Shown one piece after another: positions 34,765 to 43,632 of a stretch of DNA of 64,000 nt (within the stretch, counting starts at the first letter, position 1; every line of letters begins with the position of its first letter). A model generated the notes under the pieces. The model did not search any database, had not been told where the DNA came from, and saw only the letters and a program-made list of their open reading frames with translations. A program made the translations under genes and the position numbers. Where the stretch lies: contig JAHIVH010000008.1 of NCBI GenBank assembly GCA_018816735.1, forward strand, positions 62,001 to 126,000. Reading direction: 5' to 3'. This stretch comes from Pseudomonadota bacterium (GTDB lineage Bacteria; Desulfobacterota; Desulfobacteria; Desulfobacterales; JAHIVH01).

Positions 34765-35040
34765 GTATCTATCTGCTCGTTTTCACGTCTTCTCAATTCA
34801 ATTTCAGCCATGACAAGCGACTTATCACCGCATGGCGGGATCGATGGAAACCGGTTTAAACTGAATCCCCGTTAGAGGTCAAATCGATATATCCGATTTG
34901 TGTTCCTTGTCGTATCAATATTATCAATTTGATTTAATGAAAGCCTCAATCTAAATTCCTTTTTCCCTGCTGACCGGTTGCGGATGGTGCCGGCACGGAC
35001 AGGATAAAAATCCATATACCCCGTTTTTAGGAATATTTAA

Positions 35041-35889
35041 ATGAAAACAAATGTATTGAACAGTCTGCCCCGCATCTTTATCATTGGCATGCTGTTTTTT
35101 ATTACGCCAAATTCATGTTTGGCCGGTGCCTGGACGCGAAAATCCGGTGAGACCTATCTTCAGTTTACGCTAAACACCTATTGCGCAGATGCCCATTTTG
35201 ACGAGGACGGCAATCGCCGGGATTTTTCGTCAGACGGTCATTTTACGGACGTCAATGCAAATACGTACATGGAATACGGGCTGTCAGACCGCTTGACAGT
35301 CCTGACAAGCCTGTCTTACAAATACCTTCAGTATGAAGATGAAGCCATCGAAACCAAAACCTACGGCTTTCCGGACATCGATCTGGGAACGAAATACAAA
35401 CTTTCTGATACGAAGATGGGTATCTTCTCCATACAGGGAATGGTTAAAATTCCTGAAACCTATGATGAGGACGACACATTACCCTTGGGTAACGGGCAAT
35501 ATGACCTTGAGGTGAGACTGCTTTACGGGATATCCCTGTACCCTAAAATCCCCGGATATGTCAATCTGGAGGCCGGATATCGCTGGCGGCTTGACACACC
35601 TTCAGATGAATGTCGATATCTCGCTGAATTCGGCCTTGATTTTTCACCAAGAATTTACGGCCGCCTGAAAATAGACGGCATATTGAGCATGGAAAACAGT
35701 GACCGTTCATCGGATAACGGAAACACGCCCAATGTCAAAAACGAATCCGACCTGGGCAAACTCGATCTGGCTATCGGATATAAATTGCCGGCCGGTTACG
35801 CTATAGAACTGGGAGTTCGGCCGGAGATATATGGAAAGAATACGTCTGCCGGGACAAATGTGTCATTGGCCATAGCGTTTAAACGGTAA
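35041..35889 (+). CDS. Outer-membrane beta-barrel protein
   Basis: A 282-residue exported protein. Signal peptide to about residue 29 (IFIIGMLFFITPNSCLAGAW), then alternating beta strands (YLQFTLNTYCADAHF, NTYMEYGLSDRLTVLTSLSY, GFPDIDLGTKYKL, INLEAGYRWRL-type turns) and a terminal aromatic/basic strand ending SLAIAFKR. It resembles the XagA/MetA-type barrels linked with membrane glycosyltransferases; this link is from memory and the role is unknown. AGGAATATTTAA lies before ATG 35041. Its last 27 bases overlap the tail of the convergent GT-C gene. Confidence 0.72.
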   Translation: MKTNVLNSLPRIFIIGMLFFITPNSCLAGAWTRKSGETYLQFTLNTYCADAHFDEDGNRRDFSSDGHFTDVNANTYMEYGLSDRLTVLTSLSYKYLQYEDEAIETKTYGFPDIDLGTKYKLSDTKMGIFSIQGMVKIPETYDEDDTLPLGNGQYDLEVRLLYGISLYPKIPGYVNLEAGYRWRLDTPSDECRYLAEFGLDFSPRIYGRLKIDGILSMENSDRSSDNGNTPNVKNESDLGKLDLAIGYKLPAGYAIELGVRPEIYGKNTSAGTNVSLAIAFKR

Positions 35890-37278
35890 TATCGGTTTTA
35901 ATCTGAAGATCAGGTGCTTGACGAAAAATGCAGAAAAAGGCCCCAGCCAGATCAGGACCGTCGAGAGCGCATTTTCCGACCACTCTCCTGTCAAGGCATA
36001 GGGAATCAATACAGCATAGGCCAGAAGAACGGACCAGGACAAGATGGCACCGGTCAGCCCCGGGACAAAAGGAAGGACAGATATCAGATAAAGGGCATAC
36101 CAGGGGTGAAGCGTGGGCGTAAAAAACAAAAAGGCCAGATTGATCAGGTAGAGGGAGTAGAAGGAGAAATTTGTTACCTCCGCCGAGCTTCTGCCGAAAA
36201 AGCTACCAGGTGTCCGAAGCCATATAACGGAGAGAGCAGCCAGGAACAGCGTACCCAATATCGTTCTGGACAGATCACCGGAAAGATGAAGGTGTGTAAG
36301 CGAGACGTAAGAAAGACCGGAAAACGCCCAGTGACGGGTGTAAAGAAAAAGGGTTTCAGCCATATGGGTCAGGTGGCCAAAAAACGGCAGACACAACAAA
36401 AGCCCGCCTGACAGCACACCCGCAAGGAACAGGTGTCGGTATTGCCGGGAAACAGACTTGAGGAGTATGGGAAAAAACAAAACAGGAAACAGCTTTATCA
36501 GACAGGACCAGGCATAAAACAAACCGGACAGGATAACCGGTAAATTCTTTTTCATTCTGTCAGGAAAAGACGAAGAACTGATGGTATTGAAGGCGATTGA
36601 TAACGAAAGAAAGAAGAAGAAAATACCTGCGGCATCGATATGGCCAGATCCGCTTATCTCCAGAACGGTCAGGGGATGCCAGGCGTATAGGATGCTTCTT
36701 GAAGTCTTCAGGTCAAATTGCTTCAGGAGACGAATGATCATGACGCAGGACAGAAGATCCATGAGGGAAAGAAGCCCTTTCAACACCCAGGTCTGATGGC
36801 CCAACAAGGCGGCCATTAAAAAAACCACCTGGGCACCGGGCGGGTAAATGGTGACCAGATCAGGATGGTTGACCAAGGGAAGGATTTCCGCTGCCACTTG
36901 ACTTTGGGGCAATACATGGGCAGGTGCCAGTTGATAGGGATTGTTTCCGAAAACCATTTGCAGGCCGTCCCAGATATACCGGTAAATGTCGTCTGAGAGT
37001 TCAGGCGGCCTAAAAACAAACATGACCCGGATGATGGCGGCAACACCCAAAATCAGCCAGGGAGATAAACTGCAGGTGTTTCGATCTTCGTTATATTGAA
37101 TCACAGCAAGAAGAATCCAGATGGCCGCTGAAATGAAAATCAGAAGGGGTACGGAAAACCGCAGGTTTGATTGCGCGGCCAGCATGGCATACAGACAAAT
37201 GATAAAAAAGGGGATTCCATATATGATAAACCGATTTCGTGTATCAATGATGTCAGCATTTTTTGTTTTTATCATCAT
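35863..37278 (-). CDS. GT-C-type polyprenyl-phosphate-dependent glycosyltransferase
   Basis: A 471-residue protein with about 11-12 membrane helices. The acidic motif after the early helices, PPELSDDIYRYIWDGLQM, is typical of GT-C enzymes that take sugar from polyprenyl phosphate (mannosyltransferases of the MptA/DUF2029 type). HIDAAGIFFFFLSLSIAF and FTPTLHPWYALYLISVLPF fit. It would add a sugar in the periplasm. The start (ATG ATG at 37278) overlaps by 56 bases the divergently read rhodanese gene, so at least one promoter lies inside coding sequence. Confidence 0.8.
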   Translation of the reverse strand: MMIKTKNADIIDTRNRFIIYGIPFFIICLYAMLAAQSNLRFSVPLLIFISAAIWILLAVIQYNEDRNTCSLSPWLILGVAAIIRVMFVFRPPELSDDIYRYIWDGLQMVFGNNPYQLAPAHVLPQSQVAAEILPLVNHPDLVTIYPPGAQVVFLMAALLGHQTWVLKGLLSLMDLLSCVMIIRLLKQFDLKTSRSILYAWHPLTVLEISGSGHIDAAGIFFFFLSLSIAFNTISSSSFPDRMKKNLPVILSGLFYAWSCLIKLFPVLFFPILLKSVSRQYRHLFLAGVLSGGLLLCLPFFGHLTHMAETLFLYTRHWAFSGLSYVSLTHLHLSGDLSRTILGTLFLAALSVIWLRTPGSFFGRSSAEVTNFSFYSLYLINLAFLFFTPTLHPWYALYLISVLPFVPGLTGAILSWSVLLAYAVLIPYALTGEWSENALSTVLIWLGPFSAFFVKHLIFRLKPILPFKRYGQ

Positions 37279-38089
37279 TCTTCCAGGATCATGTTGGGGC
37301 CTTGAAAACGTTCATACCATGGATATTGGCCTTATCCAGCCGGAAAAGGTGCATGCCGAAACCGGCACCTGGACCATTCTGGACGCAAGGCCGGTTTCCA
37401 TATGGGAAAAAAATCATATCCCCGGGGCCATTTCCTTTTCCTGGGAGTCTTATACCCGAACCGATGATAAAAAGATAGCCTATCGTGTGTTTCAGCCTGA
37501 GGAGATAGCCGGTATCCTGGGAAAGCGGGGAATCGATGAACAAACAAAGATAGCGGTTTACGGCGATACGGATACAAGCTGGGGTGGAGAGGCTTGGGTC
37601 GTATGGCTGCTTTCCTGGTTAGGACATACTGGCCCTGTCCGGCTGATAGAAGGAGGGATAGACGCATGGGAAAAGGCCGGATTTCCATTAACTTCTGAAT
37701 CGGTGACCGGAACCCTCCTGCCAAAGACCTATCACGTGGCATTGAGATACCAATTGAATATATCTGCAGAAGCACTTGAACGAATGAAAAAGGATGTCTT
37801 TATCGTGGATACACGATCCTTCATGGAATGGATTACAGGTGACCGGGTGCCCGGAGCCGTTCATATCAACTGGGAGGAATTTTATACTGGCCCTCTCAAG
37901 ACGCCCCTTGACGCAAATGCCCTTTCCCGGCTGCTTGAAAAAAACGGAATTTCATTTGACAAACCCGTCGTTTACTACTGCACCGGTGGCATCCGGTCTT
38001 CCTTTGCCTGGCTGACGCACCAGTTGGCGGGTAAAGGCTCACCTGTCAATTTCGAAGGCGGCACAGAGGAATGGAAACGACGAAAATAA
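37223..38089 (+). CDS. Exported two-domain rhodanese (thiosulfate sulfurtransferase type)
   Basis: A 288-residue protein with a signal peptide (MMSAFFVFIIILPGSCWG). Two rhodanese domains: domain 1 (about 30-150: TILDARPVSIWEKNHIPGA, AVYGDTDTSWGGEA) lacks the Cys; domain 2 (about 165-285: FIVDTRSFMEWITGDRVPGA, YYCTGGIRSSFA) has the active Cys253. This is the standard inactive-active pair. It should move sulfane sulfur in the periplasm. The ATG at 37223 has AAGGGGA upstream; a frame from 37121 would add 34 unlikely residues. The long rhodanese lipoprotein gene starts 32 bases later, in the same operon. Confidence 0.88.
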   Translation: MINRFRVSMMSAFFVFIIILPGSCWGLENVHTMDIGLIQPEKVHAETGTWTILDARPVSIWEKNHIPGAISFSWESYTRTDDKKIAYRVFQPEEIAGILGKRGIDEQTKIAVYGDTDTSWGGEAWVVWLLSWLGHTGPVRLIEGGIDAWEKAGFPLTSESVTGTLLPKTYHVALRYQLNISAEALERMKKDVFIVDTRSFMEWITGDRVPGAVHINWEEFYTGPLKTPLDANALSRLLEKNGISFDKPVVYYCTGGIRSSFAWLTHQLAGKGSPVNFEGGTEEWKRRK

Positions 38090-38121
38090 AAAAATTAGGA
38101 CAGACAAAGGAGAACGTAAAG

Positions 38122-41046
38122 ATGAAAAAAAAGTATCGTTTTATTGCCAGGCTTATACTTCCTGGCCTGGTCATGGCTATGCTATGGGGTTGCGGCAGTT
38201 CCACCGACAAGAAAAAAACGAATAGTGATGAGGGAACACCGAACAGCATACTGAGCGGAGATCTTTCCCTGTTTCCAAATGCTGATCTTTTGGCATCGAC
38301 AGATGATCTGTTGGATTATATCGATGCTGAAACCAAATCGGAAGAACGGATCATCATCGATACACGCTCCGCAGATGCTTATGCAGCTGGCCATATTCCG
38401 GGTGCCATTCATATGGAATGGGGAGCATTCGCTGTCTGGAATGACCCGCCGGAGAAAGCCATCCTCAAACCGGTTGCCGATCTGGAAGAACAACTGGGGG
38501 AACTGGGACTCACCCGGACATCAAAAATGATTCTCTATGACGATACGCTGACATCCTGGGGATCAGCCGGTCGTATCTTCTGGATGCTTGAATATCTGGG
38601 CTGTGTGAATGTTCAGATTTTAAACGGTGGCTGGGATAAATGGAAAGCAGACAGCCTTGCAACCGAAAAAACCACAACTACGCTTGCGCCTTCCGCATTC
38701 AGCGCTGATCTGACCCTTTTTCCGGATATCAACGTGGACAAGGATTATATTTTAAGTCGTCTCGATGATACCGACTTTGCCCTCGTCGACACCCGAACCG
38801 ACGAAGAATACATGGGCTGGACACGTTACGAAGAGGCCCGTGGCGGTCACATTTCCGGTGCCGTGCAACTGCCTTACAAAGACTATTACAACACGGACAA
38901 CAGCATTTTAGGCTATGCAGATCTCAAGGCCCTTTTAGAGTCCCACGGCATCACGGCAGACAAGGAAATTGTCGCTTACTGCACCGCAGGTGTTCGCTCG
39001 GGATTTTTCTATTTCCTGACAAGACTCATGGGATACAAGCATGTGGCCAATTACGACGGCTCCATATGGGACTGGGCAGCGGCAGATGCATCCACATATC
39101 CTATGGATAAGCTTGAAAATTATCAGGCACTCGTCTACCCGGAATGGGTGGATGCGCTCATCAAAGGAGAAAATCCGCCGACCTATCCGGGAAAAGGCTA
39201 TGCCATCCTTTTCACGTCCTGGGCAGCTCGTTACAGTGAAAACCGGTCAGATTATAAGGGCACGCCTTATGAAGCCGGCCACATCCCTGGTGCGATTTTT
39301 CTCGACACATATTCCCTAGAGAACGGACCCAATTCGGAATATGGCGACGGGTATCAGGCGCCTGAAGAGGGAAATGCCAAACCGGTGTCCGAACTTCAGG
39401 ACCTATTTGGCAGCCTGGGCATAACCACAGACATGACCGTTGTGGTGTATGCCGACGACGACATCTCAATGATGACCGCAGGCCGCATGGCCTGGTCTTT
39501 GCTCCTCGCAGGCGTTGACGATGTCCGGATGTTGAACGGAAACTATCAGGCCTGGGTGTCTTACGGCGGAGACATCGAAACCAGGCCAAACACCCTGAAT
39601 GCGGTTTCTTTCGGTGATAGTTCCGGCAATCCCCAATATCTGGCCACGTCCAATGATTTGAATGATGTGATCGACGGGACCAGGACCGATTCGGTCATCG
39701 TGGATGATCGCGACTGGTCGGAATTCATCGGTGATTCAAATTCATACTACCCCTACTTCCATGCATTGGGGCGTATTGCCACGGCCCGATGGATCGGAGA
39801 CTGGGTTGACATTGTCCGGACAGACGCCCAGACCCTGAAACCCTTTTCTGAAGTTGAAAAAACCTGGATCGATTCGGGATTCACATCAGAAAAGACAATG
39901 TATTTCTATTGCGGAACAGGCTGGCGCTCCGGTCTGTATACCTTCTATGCGTATCTGATGGGATGGCCGGCCGCAAATTATGACGGCGGGTGGTTTGAAT
40001 GGTCTCATTACAATAATCCCAGTGAAACCGGCCACGCCGACAAGCTGGCCACAGCAAGCCAAGTCAAAGAAATGATAGACACCAACAACAATGGCAAAGC
40101 ATACGTCATTGTGGAAACAGGATGGGGTCAACCCGGCAGTTCATACATCAACGGTCATGTTCCCGGCGCCATATGGGTGAACACGGATGAAATCGAATAT
40201 GATTGCTTTAATGCGCGAAACGACTGGCCCGTGGATGCGGGAGATCCGGCATGCTGGGACAGAAGCACCACCGAAGAAGAGGATGCCGCCAAGGGCCTTG
40301 GTCCTGATGACACACTCCCCCGGAACTGGTGGAACATCTATCCGGACGAATACCTGCTGCCGGCCATCGCGTATATGGGCGTCGATAAAAACACAACCGT
40401 TATCGTATACAGCAAAAATGCGTCTGCTGCAGCGAGAATTCTCTGGACACTGATGTATGTGGGCGTTGAGGACGTCCATTTTCTGGATGGCGGGAAAAAT
40501 GCCTGGGCAGCCGCCGGGTATAGTCTGGAAACGACCGCCAATACCCGAACACCAGTGGCCATTTTCGATCCGGATGATCCGGGTCGTGTAACCGCCATCC
40601 ACCCCGAATACAAGGTGGATATCCCCTATGTGAGAGGTGTGGTAAACGGTGTTGAAAAAGATGCCATGCTTGTGGACATCCGTGACTACGAGGAGTACAT
40701 TGGCGCAAGCAGGCCGTACAGTTATATTCCCACAGATGGAAGAATTCCAGGCGCGATCTGGGGCACGGATGATTTTACCAAGGATGACGGCACCCTGATG
40801 CCCCCTTCTGAACTTTATCCTTTCTGGAATGGGAAAGGCATTTCGTCAAACACACACCTGAGTTTTTACTGCGGTACCGCCTGGCGCTCAAGCCTGGCGT
40901 GGTTTTATGCGTATTTAATGGGATATCCGGAAATCAGCAACTTTGACAGTTCCTGGTTCGAATGGAGCATGGGCGAAGGCTCCGCATACAATGGTGATGA
41001 CCCGGTCTTGAACCCCATTATAGATGACAGCCCCAACCTGCCGTAA
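38122..41046 (+). CDS. Six-rhodanese-domain lipoprotein
   Basis: A 974-residue exported lipoprotein (lipobox LWGC, Cys24) followed by a charged linker and three tandem inactive-active rhodanese pairs. Inactive loops: ILYDDTLTSWGSAGR, VVYADDDISMMTAGR, IVYSKNASAAAR. Active loops with Cys: YCTAGVRSG (Cys287), YCGTGWRSG (Cys597), YCGTAWRSS (Cys917); the Cys residues are 310 and 320 apart, so the unit repeats about every 315 residues. Each domain has its own DxR and GHIPGAI-type motif. Probably the protein is held on the outer or inner membrane and carries or cleaves sulfane sulfur such as thiosulfate or polysulfide (inference). AAAGGAGA precedes ATG 38122; a terminator follows at 41080. Confidence 0.9.
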   Translation: MKKKYRFIARLILPGLVMAMLWGCGSSTDKKKTNSDEGTPNSILSGDLSLFPNADLLASTDDLLDYIDAETKSEERIIIDTRSADAYAAGHIPGAIHMEWGAFAVWNDPPEKAILKPVADLEEQLGELGLTRTSKMILYDDTLTSWGSAGRIFWMLEYLGCVNVQILNGGWDKWKADSLATEKTTTTLAPSAFSADLTLFPDINVDKDYILSRLDDTDFALVDTRTDEEYMGWTRYEEARGGHISGAVQLPYKDYYNTDNSILGYADLKALLESHGITADKEIVAYCTAGVRSGFFYFLTRLMGYKHVANYDGSIWDWAAADASTYPMDKLENYQALVYPEWVDALIKGENPPTYPGKGYAILFTSWAARYSENRSDYKGTPYEAGHIPGAIFLDTYSLENGPNSEYGDGYQAPEEGNAKPVSELQDLFGSLGITTDMTVVVYADDDISMMTAGRMAWSLLLAGVDDVRMLNGNYQAWVSYGGDIETRPNTLNAVSFGDSSGNPQYLATSNDLNDVIDGTRTDSVIVDDRDWSEFIGDSNSYYPYFHALGRIATARWIGDWVDIVRTDAQTLKPFSEVEKTWIDSGFTSEKTMYFYCGTGWRSGLYTFYAYLMGWPAANYDGGWFEWSHYNNPSETGHADKLATASQVKEMIDTNNNGKAYVIVETGWGQPGSSYINGHVPGAIWVNTDEIEYDCFNARNDWPVDAGDPACWDRSTTEEEDAAKGLGPDDTLPRNWWNIYPDEYLLPAIAYMGVDKNTTVIVYSKNASAAARILWTLMYVGVEDVHFLDGGKNAWAAAGYSLETTANTRTPVAIFDPDDPGRVTAIHPEYKVDIPYVRGVVNGVEKDAMLVDIRDYEEYIGASRPYSYIPTDGRIPGAIWGTDDFTKDDGTLMPPSELYPFWNGKGISSNTHLSFYCGTAWRSSLAWFYAYLMGYPEISNFDSSWFEWSMGEGSAYNGDDPVLNPIIDDSPNLP

Positions 41047-41079
41047 TCTCCGTTTACCCCCCAAAAACTCCTCCCCCCT

Positions 41080-41103
41080 AAGGCTGCCTGAAAAGGCAGC
41101 CTT
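41080..41103 (+). terminator. Hairpin terminator after the rhodanese operon
   Basis: AAGGCTGCCT (41080-41089), loop GAAA, AGGCAGCCTT (41094-41103), a perfect 10-bp stem with a stable tetraloop. The tail after it is A/T-rich rather than a clean U run, so efficiency is uncertain. Confidence 0.75.
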
Positions 41104-41211
41104 AATAAAAATATTTTATTTGTCTTTTATTCGATGATTTCGTAACATATGGACAAATTTAAGGGGACAAACCCTGCTTTTTCCAAACATCAACCCTATG
41201 TTGAGACATTT

Positions 41212-41439
41212 ATGACAGAAACATTCACCATCAAAGGCGACTATATCGAACTCATCAAACTGCTCAAGGCAGCCGGGCTTGCAGATACAGGCGGCATGGC
41301 CAAAATGGCGATTGAAGACGGGCTTGTGACAGTTGACGGTATAATCGAATATCGAAAAGGCCGGAAGCTGAAAAACGGACAACGTGTTGAATTCAACAAC
41401 CATATTGTCATCATTACATCACCTGAAGCATCCTTATAA
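41212..41439 (+). CDS. S4-domain RNA-binding protein (YbcJ-like)
   Basis: A 75-residue protein consisting of one S4 domain: YIELIKLLKAAGLADTGGMAKMAIEDGLVTVDG followed by YRKGRKLKNGQRVEF. These small stand-alone S4 proteins (YbcJ/YaaA type) bind ribosomal or other RNA. I start at ATG 41212 because the domain begins there; the longer frame from 41149 adds 21 residues without family match. The aminopeptidase gene begins 7 bases after the stop, so they share a transcript. Confidence 0.85.
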   Translation: MTETFTIKGDYIELIKLLKAAGLADTGGMAKMAIEDGLVTVDGIIEYRKGRKLKNGQRVEFNNHIVIITSPEASL

Positions 41440-41446
41440 GGGACAT

Positions 41447-42748
41447 ATGAAAGAAACCAGACTGAATCAGGAACTCATTGATTTTTTAAAAGCCTCTCCC
41501 ACACCCTTTCATGCGGTGGCCAATATGATTCAATTGCTCGGCAAAGCCGGATTCTCACCGCTTTTGGAAGCAGACGCGTGGCAGATCAACAAAGGAGGAC
41601 GGTATTACATTACCCGGAATGATTCATCTTTAATCGCCTTTACTCTGGGTGAAAAAAATCTTTCTGAAACAGGCTTTCGCATGGCAGGCGCCCATACAGA
41701 CAGCCCCTGCCTTAAAGTCAAACCCATTCCGGAAATCAGAAAAGAAGCATACCTGCAACTGGGGGTGGAGGTATATGGCGGGGTGCTTTTGTCCACCTGG
41801 TTTGACAGGGATTTGTCTATCGCAGGCCGAATCAACTGGATCGACAAGAAAGGAAATATCAAAAAAACGCTCATCGATCTGAAAAACCCGGTAGCCATTC
41901 TGCCAAGTCTTGCCATCCATTTTGACAGAAATGCAAATGACAATAAAAGCATCAATGCCCAGACCGACCTGCCCCCCATCCTTTTGTGCCATGCGGATGG
42001 CGATATGACCGGTTTCGGGGAAATGTTGATCAGCCATATCGGGACGCACACAAAGGCCAAAGACAAACCCGTAGCCATATCCAGTCATGAGCTGTGCTTT
42101 TATGATACACAGCCCCCAGCGTTTACAGGATTAACCGGAGATTTCATTTCAGGCGCCCGGCTCGACAATCTGTTAAGCTGCTATATTGGTCTCATGGGCC
42201 TCATTCATGCAGACAAAAACAGTTCCAGCCTGATTGTATTAAATGATCATGAAGAGGTGGGAAGCGCCTCAACCACAGGCGCACACGGCCAGTTTCTCAT
42301 GTCCGTCCTTGAACGATTATGCCCTGGTGCAGAAGAGTTTGGGCGCACCATGGCCCGGTCCATGATGGTATCCATCGATAATGCCCATGGTGTGCATCCG
42401 AACCATATGGGAAAATATGATCCCAACCACAGCCCTTTGCTCAATCACGGCCCGGCGATAAAAATCAACTCGAATCAGCGCTATGCCTCAAACAGCGACA
42501 CCACGGCCATATTCAAATCTATCTGCAGCACGGCATCGGTGCCTGTTCAGGAATTTGTCATGCGAAGCGATATGGCATGCGGAACGACCATCGGCCCCAT
42601 CACAGCGACAAAACTGGGCGTAACAACCATTGATATCGGCGTCCCCACATTTGCGATGCATTCGATAAGGGAAACAGCAGGCTCAAAAGATACGCTATAT
42701 CTGTCTAAAGCCGTTCAAGCATACTTTTCACTTAAAAAAAACAGATAG
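41447..42748 (+). CDS. apeB: M18-family aminopeptidase
   Basis: A 433-residue metallo-aminopeptidase of the M18 (aspartyl aminopeptidase, ApeB/DAP) family. It begins LIDFLKASPTPFHAVANM, has the metal-site HTDSPCLKVKP, Asp in SGARLDNL, Glu pair in NDHEEVGSAS, and late His in IDIGVPTFAMHSIRE. It trims N-terminal acidic or other residues from peptides in the cytosol. AAGGGA precedes ATG 41447; a frame from 41384 would overlap the S4 gene. The family length is about 430, so the gene is complete. Confidence 0.9.
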   Translation: MKETRLNQELIDFLKASPTPFHAVANMIQLLGKAGFSPLLEADAWQINKGGRYYITRNDSSLIAFTLGEKNLSETGFRMAGAHTDSPCLKVKPIPEIRKEAYLQLGVEVYGGVLLSTWFDRDLSIAGRINWIDKKGNIKKTLIDLKNPVAILPSLAIHFDRNANDNKSINAQTDLPPILLCHADGDMTGFGEMLISHIGTHTKAKDKPVAISSHELCFYDTQPPAFTGLTGDFISGARLDNLLSCYIGLMGLIHADKNSSSLIVLNDHEEVGSASTTGAHGQFLMSVLERLCPGAEEFGRTMARSMMVSIDNAHGVHPNHMGKYDPNHSPLLNHGPAIKINSNQRYASNSDTTAIFKSICSTASVPVQEFVMRSDMACGTTIGPITATKLGVTTIDIGVPTFAMHSIRETAGSKDTLYLSKAVQAYFSLKKNR

Positions 42749-42776
42749 TTGAACTTCCTTAAATGGAGTTTTGGAA

Positions 42777-43628
42777 ATGATCACTGCGCAGTCGCTGCTT
42801 CAAAAATTTACCAACATGAAAACCCTGCCCCATCTGGCCATCAAACTGTCAAAGATGATCTCGGACGACAACCGGACCATTCAGGAGTTTGAAGAAGTGA
42901 TCAAAATGGACCCGACAATGGTGCTTCGTCTGCTTCGGCTGGTCAACAGCCCTTACTATGCCTTAAGGCAAAAATGCACCAGCATCAGCGATGCCGTCAT
43001 CTATGTGGGAATGGATAACTTGAGAAATATTGTTGTCACAACCGCCCTGAAAGACATTTACAAGGTCAACCCCAATGAATCGGTTTTCTCAAGAAAACGC
43101 CTCTGGCTTCATAGTGCAGCGGTGAGTATTTGCAGCCAGATGATTTCTGAAAGAATATTTGCAAAAAAGGGGGAGAATGCATTTTTATGCGGCATTCTCC
43201 ATGATATCGGATTTATCGTCGAAGATCAGACCATTCCGGATTTGTTTATTGAGGTATGCAAAACCTATGATCCCAAAAAAAATTCCATTACCGATTATGA
43301 ACTTGAAATCATTGGGACCGACCACAGTGCCATTGGAAACACACTGGCAAATGACTGGAAACTGCCGGAGGAAGTCCGGAAAGGCATCAAGCAGCATCAT
43401 AAAATCATGACCACTGTGGAGCCATCCTCCATTCCGGGTATTATCCAGATAGCCGAATTCATGGTTTCCAGGCTCGATTATACGACAATACCGGAAATGC
43501 ACCCTGAGCTCTCTCCTCCGCTCAAGCAGTATATTCACGACAATATAAAAGAATTTCGCCTGCTGGCCAGGGAACTCCCTGAGGAAATGGCCAAAGCCAG
43601 GGAACTTCACGACCTGGATGCGGAGTAA
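42777..43628 (+). CDS. HDOD-domain signalling protein
   Basis: A 283-residue protein built from one HDOD domain: LPHLAIKLSKMISDDNRTIQEFEEVIKMDPTMVLRLLRLVNSPYY, then GILHDIGFIV, and GTDHSAIGNTLANDWKLPEEV. HDOD proteins are phosphodiesterase-like but usually catalytically dead and act in signalling. The ATG at 42777 has GGAG 8 bases before it. Its last codons hold the ribosome site of the hybrid kinase (stop 43626-43628, kinase ATG 43633), so the two are translationally linked and probably work together. Confidence 0.88.
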   Translation: MITAQSLLQKFTNMKTLPHLAIKLSKMISDDNRTIQEFEEVIKMDPTMVLRLLRLVNSPYYALRQKCTSISDAVIYVGMDNLRNIVVTTALKDIYKVNPNESVFSRKRLWLHSAAVSICSQMISERIFAKKGENAFLCGILHDIGFIVEDQTIPDLFIEVCKTYDPKKNSITDYELEIIGTDHSAIGNTLANDWKLPEEVRKGIKQHHKIMTTVEPSSIPGIIQIAEFMVSRLDYTTIPEMHPELSPPLKQYIHDNIKEFRLLARELPEEMAKARELHDLDAE

Positions 43629-43632
43629 TCAA

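Noticed and set aside
35914-36411. 165-residue plus-strand frame inside the GT-C gene
   Set aside because: Very rich in Lys/Arg/Gln from reversed membrane-helix codons; a shadow frame.
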